Part shown: positions 62,911 through 64,000 of the stretch, one piece after another | Layout of the letters: every line of letters starts with the position of its first letter | Numbering within the stretch: the stretch's first letter is position 1 | Translations under genes and position numbers: made by a program | The notes under the pieces: generated by a model | Seen by the model: the letters and a program-made list of their open reading frames with translations, nothing else | The model's database searches: none | What the model was told of the DNA's origin: nothing | Assembly (NCBI RefSeq): GCF_900103325.1 | Contig: NZ_FMXM01000013.1 | Coordinates: 1-64,000, forward strand | Source: Mesorhizobium qingshengii | GTDB taxonomy: Bacteria > Pseudomonadota > Alphaproteobacteria > Rhizobiales > Rhizobiaceae | DNA: 64,000 nt | Reading direction: 5' to 3'

Positions 62911-62941
62911 AAAATAGGCGGGCCAAGTGCCCGCCTATTTT
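62911..62941 (+). terminator. Strong rho-independent terminator, possibly bidirectional
   Basis: A perfect 13-base stem (AAAATAGGCGGGC and its complement) with a 5-base loop, ending TTTT on the plus strand, 39 bases after the small secreted-protein gene. Confidence 0.85.
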
Positions 62942-63011
62942 CAATGCAATGTGGATATCACGTCACCGCGCCAGGCGGATTCAATTCGCGACAACGGGCG
63001 GGTAAAGGTAT

Positions 63012-64000
63012 ATGTCCATGCTTGGAGAGGCAAAACGCCGCTCGTTTGGCTTTGTGCCCATGTTTCAACCCATCGCGAATATCGAAGACGCGCAGACGCT
63101 GGCGCAGGCGATCGTCAACACGATCACCGAGCCGTTTCTCGTCCTCGACGAGCAGTTTCGCGTGCTGGCGGCCAGCCGCTCCTTCTACAATACATTCGAA
63201 GTCGACCCCGCGCAGACCCAGGGCTCGCTGCTCTACGCGCTCGGCGACGGTCAATGGGATATTCCCGCCCTTCGCCTGTTGCTGGAGACGATCATTCCCG
63301 AGAAAACCGCCATGGACGGTTTCGAGGTCGAGCATGATTTCCCGCGGATCGGCCGCCGCACTATGCTGCTCAATGCCCGCAAGGTGCTTTACGACCATAG
63401 TTCAGCCATCACCATCCTTCTCGCCTTCAACGATATTACCGCCCGTCGGGTGATCGAGAAAGAGAAGGAGGAACTGCTCAAGCGCACCGAAGATCTGCTC
63501 CACCAGAAAGACGTGCTGCTGCGCGAAATGGAGCACCGGGTTGCCAACAGCCTGCAGATCATTGCCAGCATCCTGTTGCTGAAGGCGCGCTCGGTCACGT
63601 CGGAAGAGACGCGCCAGCATCTCAAGGACGCCCACCAACGGGTTCTGTCCGTGGCCGAAGTGCAGCGCCATCTTCACACATCGGCCGGCATCGACGAGAT
63701 CGACGTTGGCTCCTACCTTTCGAAACTGTGCGGCAGCCTTGCCTCATCGATGATTGGGGAAGTCCAGCCGATCGACGTTACCGTTATTGCCGAAAGCGGC
63801 AGGATCGATTCGCAGCGCGCCGTCAGCCTCGGCCTGATCGTCACCGAACTCGTTCTGAACGCCATTAAATATGCCTTCCCCAAGGAGAAGACCGACGCCC
63901 GTATCCAGGTAACGTTCGAGACCGCGGGCAGTGACTGGAAACTGACGGTTTCGGACAATGGCGTCGGCAAGATCGCCAACGACATACCGGCCACCGGGCT
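63012..64000 (+). CDS. PAS-domain sensor histidine kinase, HisKA_2 type (cut by window end)
   Basis: At least 329 residues, open to the window end. A PAS-like sensor comes first (about 30-150, with EPFLVLDEQFRVLAASRSFYNTF and LLAFNDITARRVIEKEKEEL), then a short coiled linker, the HisKA_2 box LLREMEHRVANSLQIIASILLLKA with the phosphorylated His, and the start of the ATPase domain (LGLIVTELVLNAIKYAFP, then VSDNGVG). This kinase class often acts in the general stress response or with single-domain response regulators. Start ATG at 63012 is assumed; another in-frame ATG lies at 63060. Confidence 0.88.
   Translation, partial: MSMLGEAKRRSFGFVPMFQPIANIEDAQTLAQAIVNTITEPFLVLDEQFRVLAASRSFYNTFEVDPAQTQGSLLYALGDGQWDIPALRLLLETIIPEKTAMDGFEVEHDFPRIGRRTMLLNARKVLYDHSSAITILLAFNDITARRVIEKEKEELLKRTEDLLHQKDVLLREMEHRVANSLQIIASILLLKARSVTSEETRQHLKDAHQRVLSVAEVQRHLHTSAGIDEIDVGSYLSKLCGSLASSMIGEVQPIDVTVIAESGRIDSQRAVSLGLIVTELVLNAIKYAFPKEKTDARIQVTFETAGSDWKLTVSDNGVGKIANDIPATG

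Noticed and set aside
62944..63453. A 169-codon plus-strand frame
   Set aside because: It overlaps the sensor kinase gene in another frame; the kinase frame shows clear PAS and HisKA_2 motifs.

Overview
The window is GC-rich, densely packed DNA that looks like a chromosome of a Rhizobiales bacterium, most likely Mesorhizobium or a near relative in Phyllobacteriaceae. The reasons are the very high density of ABC importers with matching sugar-acid enzymes, a DUF982 protein and a HisKA_2-type sensor kinase, and palindromic intergenic mosaic repeats of the kind common in rhizobia. I see no rRNA, tRNA, CRISPR array, insertion sequence or prophage gene. The species assignment is an inference from gene content only.

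Layout. 1-3.5 kb: the end of a sulfate importer ATPase (cysA), a sulfate-binding protein, an Rrf2 regulator and an unassigned protein. 3.5-10 kb (minus strand): a gluconate-type module made of a GntR-like LacI repressor, a sugar ABC importer and gluconokinase. 10.2-11.9 kb: an MFS permease and a DUF3175 protein. 12.1-21 kb: a sugar-acid module with two near-identical FCD-type GntR regulators on either side of a divergent pair of NAD-dependent dehydrogenases, then a sugar importer, a gluconate 5-dehydrogenase-like SDR and an AraC regulator. Palindromes matching FCD operators lie in both divergent promoters. 21.1-28.2 kb: a molybdenum hydroxylase cluster (SRPBCC, FAD and 2Fe-2S subunits, a large subunit split in two genes, CoxD-like and CoxE-like maturation factors, amidohydrolase). 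28.4-35.9 kb: an AhpD-like protein, then a five-gene sugar importer operon in which one permease is fused to an SMP-30/strictosidine-synthase-like beta-propeller and a second propeller protein follows.

36-40.2 kb: an EmrB-type MFS exporter, divergent from an ornithine-cyclodeaminase-like gene coupled to a histidine-ammonia-lyase homolog that lacks the serine needed for the MIO cofactor. 40.2-51.8 kb (minus strand): a continuous run of eleven genes, controlled presumably by the divergent LacI regulator at 52.1 kb. It holds a carbohydrate importer with two complementary, asymmetric ATPases, then a Gfo/Idh/MocA dehydrogenase, a TIM-barrel epimerase, a DUF4432 epimerase-like protein, a membrane desaturase/hydroxylase, a Rieske ferredoxin and a PanB-like protein without PanB catalytic residues. 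This run is the best candidate for an undescribed catabolic pathway. 53.1-61.5 kb (minus strand): a HutC-type GntR regulator, ADP-ribosylglycohydrolase, PfkB kinase, a polyamine-type ABC importer and a two-subunit aconitase X. 61.7-64 kb: DUF982, two small proteins and the first part of a PAS/HisKA_2 sensor kinase cut by the window end.

Most of the window is thus uptake plus first catabolic steps for sugar acids, each unit with its own regulator. Strong hairpins follow several binding-protein genes, as expected where the binding protein is needed in excess over the membrane parts.
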